A stretch of 6,248 nucleotides of DNA from Armatimonadota bacterium. Lineage in GTDB: Bacteria > Armatimonadota > Zipacnadia > Zipacnadales > UBA11051. The notes below the pieces were generated by a model, which saw only the letters and a program-made list of their open reading frames with translations, ran no database searches and was not told where the DNA came from. The DNA is taken from contig JAUWOG010000152.1 in the NCBI GenBank assembly GCA_030612305.1, positions 1 to 6,248 of the forward strand, written 5' to 3'. Shown here piece by piece: positions 5,897-6,248 of the stretch; the stretch's first letter is position 1, and every line of letters starts with the position of its first letter. The position numbers were made by a program, and so were the translations under genes.

Positions 5897-6009
5897 CTCA
5901 ATCACACATGCCGTGTCGCCGGCAGAGCCGGCGCCGAACGCTTGCAGTGGCAGACAGTTCCACGCCCGCACATGCTTGCGGCTGTGCCGAACGCTGGAGG
6001 TAAGGACTG
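5897..6009 (+). promoter_or_regulatory. Structured leader between tRNA-Thr and tuf
   Basis: 113 bases with no gene and no clear promoter. They contain a tight hairpin (GCCGGC 5918-5923 with GCCGGC 5927-5932, 3-base loop), a weaker one (GCACA 5968-5972 with TGTGC 5983-5987), and a 10-base direct repeat GCCGAACGCT at 5933-5942 and 5986-5995. The second repeat copy runs into the ribosome site GGAGGTAAGGA (5996-6006). The layout suggests tuf is co-transcribed with the tRNAs and released by tRNA processing. Confidence 0.45.
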
Positions 6010-6248
6010 ATGGCAAAAGAGAAATTCGTGAGAGACAAGCCGCATGTGAACGTAGGCACGATCGGTCATGTGGACCACGGTAAGACGACGCTGACTTCAG
6101 CGATAACGAAGTGTCTGGCGCACTCGGGTGAGGGGAAGGCGGACATTCTCGAGTTCGACCAGATTGACAACGCGCCGGAGGAGCGTGAGCGCGGCGTAAC
6201 GATCGCGACGTACCATGCGGAGTACGAGACGGCGAAGCGTCACTATGC
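6010..6248 (+). CDS. tuf: Elongation factor Tu, N-terminal part (cut by window end)
   Basis: EF-Tu is the GTPase that delivers aminoacyl-tRNA to the ribosome. The first 79 residues are visible: MAKEKFVRDKPHVNVGTIGH, the G1 P-loop GHVDHGKT at 19-26, FDQIDNAPEERERG at 49-62, and the switch I/G2 segment RGVTIATYHAEYET with the Mg-coordinating Thr at 64. The match to bacterial EF-Tu is strong. Switch I carries VTIATYHAEY where Escherichia coli has ITINTSHVEY; the essential Thr is kept. ATG 6010 is fixed by the N-terminal alignment and by GGAGGT at 5996-6001, with AGGA closer in. The gene lies directly downstream of three tRNAs, as tufB does in E. coli, so it is probably in the same transcription unit. 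Confidence 0.96.
   Translation, partial: MAKEKFVRDKPHVNVGTIGHVDHGKTTLTSAITKCLAHSGEGKADILEFDQIDNAPEERERGVTIATYHAEYETAKRHY

Noticed and set aside
5554..6003. Open frame of 149 codons across the tRNA cluster
   Set aside because: It runs through three complete tRNA genes; the open frame is a by-product of tRNA sequence.

Overview
The window is GC-rich bacterial chromosomal DNA. It combines a conserved housekeeping block (SigH-type sigma factor, three tRNAs, start of tuf) with accessory genes. A Spo0H/SigH-like sigma factor upstream of a tRNA-Thr/tRNA-Tyr/tRNA-Thr/tuf run, with CCA encoded in all three tRNAs, and a DUF3160 lipoprotein fit a deep-branching lineage such as Armatimonadota or a related uncultured phylum. 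That placement is an inference and is not proven by the sequence.

Layout. Bases 1-182 (minus) hold the 5' end of a HAD-superfamily phosphohydrolase gene running off the left edge. Bases 434-2689 (plus) encode a 751-residue predicted DUF3160 lipoprotein, followed at once by a GC-rich hairpin with no U-tract. A 166-base gap carries a 7-bp inverted repeat that could be an operator. Bases 2856-4516 form a tightly overlapping two-gene operon: an HTH/ImmA-IrrE-type zinc metallopeptidase (COG2856 class) and a DUF4411 PIN-like protein. This matches a predicted toxin-antitoxin arrangement, and an intrinsic terminator follows it. A near-consensus sigma-70 promoter (4614-4642) then opens a leader of about 220 nt with tandem perfect hairpins, ahead of the SigH-like gene (4869-5522).

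The right end is translation-related. tRNA-Thr(UGU) starts 16 nt after the sigma gene. A hairpin with a T8 tract separates it from tRNA-Tyr(GUA), which is followed closely by tRNA-Thr(GGU). A structured 113-nt leader leads to tuf, cut off by the window end. The Thr/Tyr/Thr/tuf order recalls the tRNA cluster ahead of tufB in Escherichia coli.

The most interesting items are three. The COG2856-DUF4411 module has a PIN-like partner that appears to have lost an expected acidic residue (Q51) and the usual His of its THE motif (Q128). The sigma-factor leader has mutually exclusive hairpins. The SigH-tRNA-tuf transcription unit appears to be interrupted by an internal terminator-like hairpin. No CRISPR array, insertion sequence or clearly new multi-gene system was seen.
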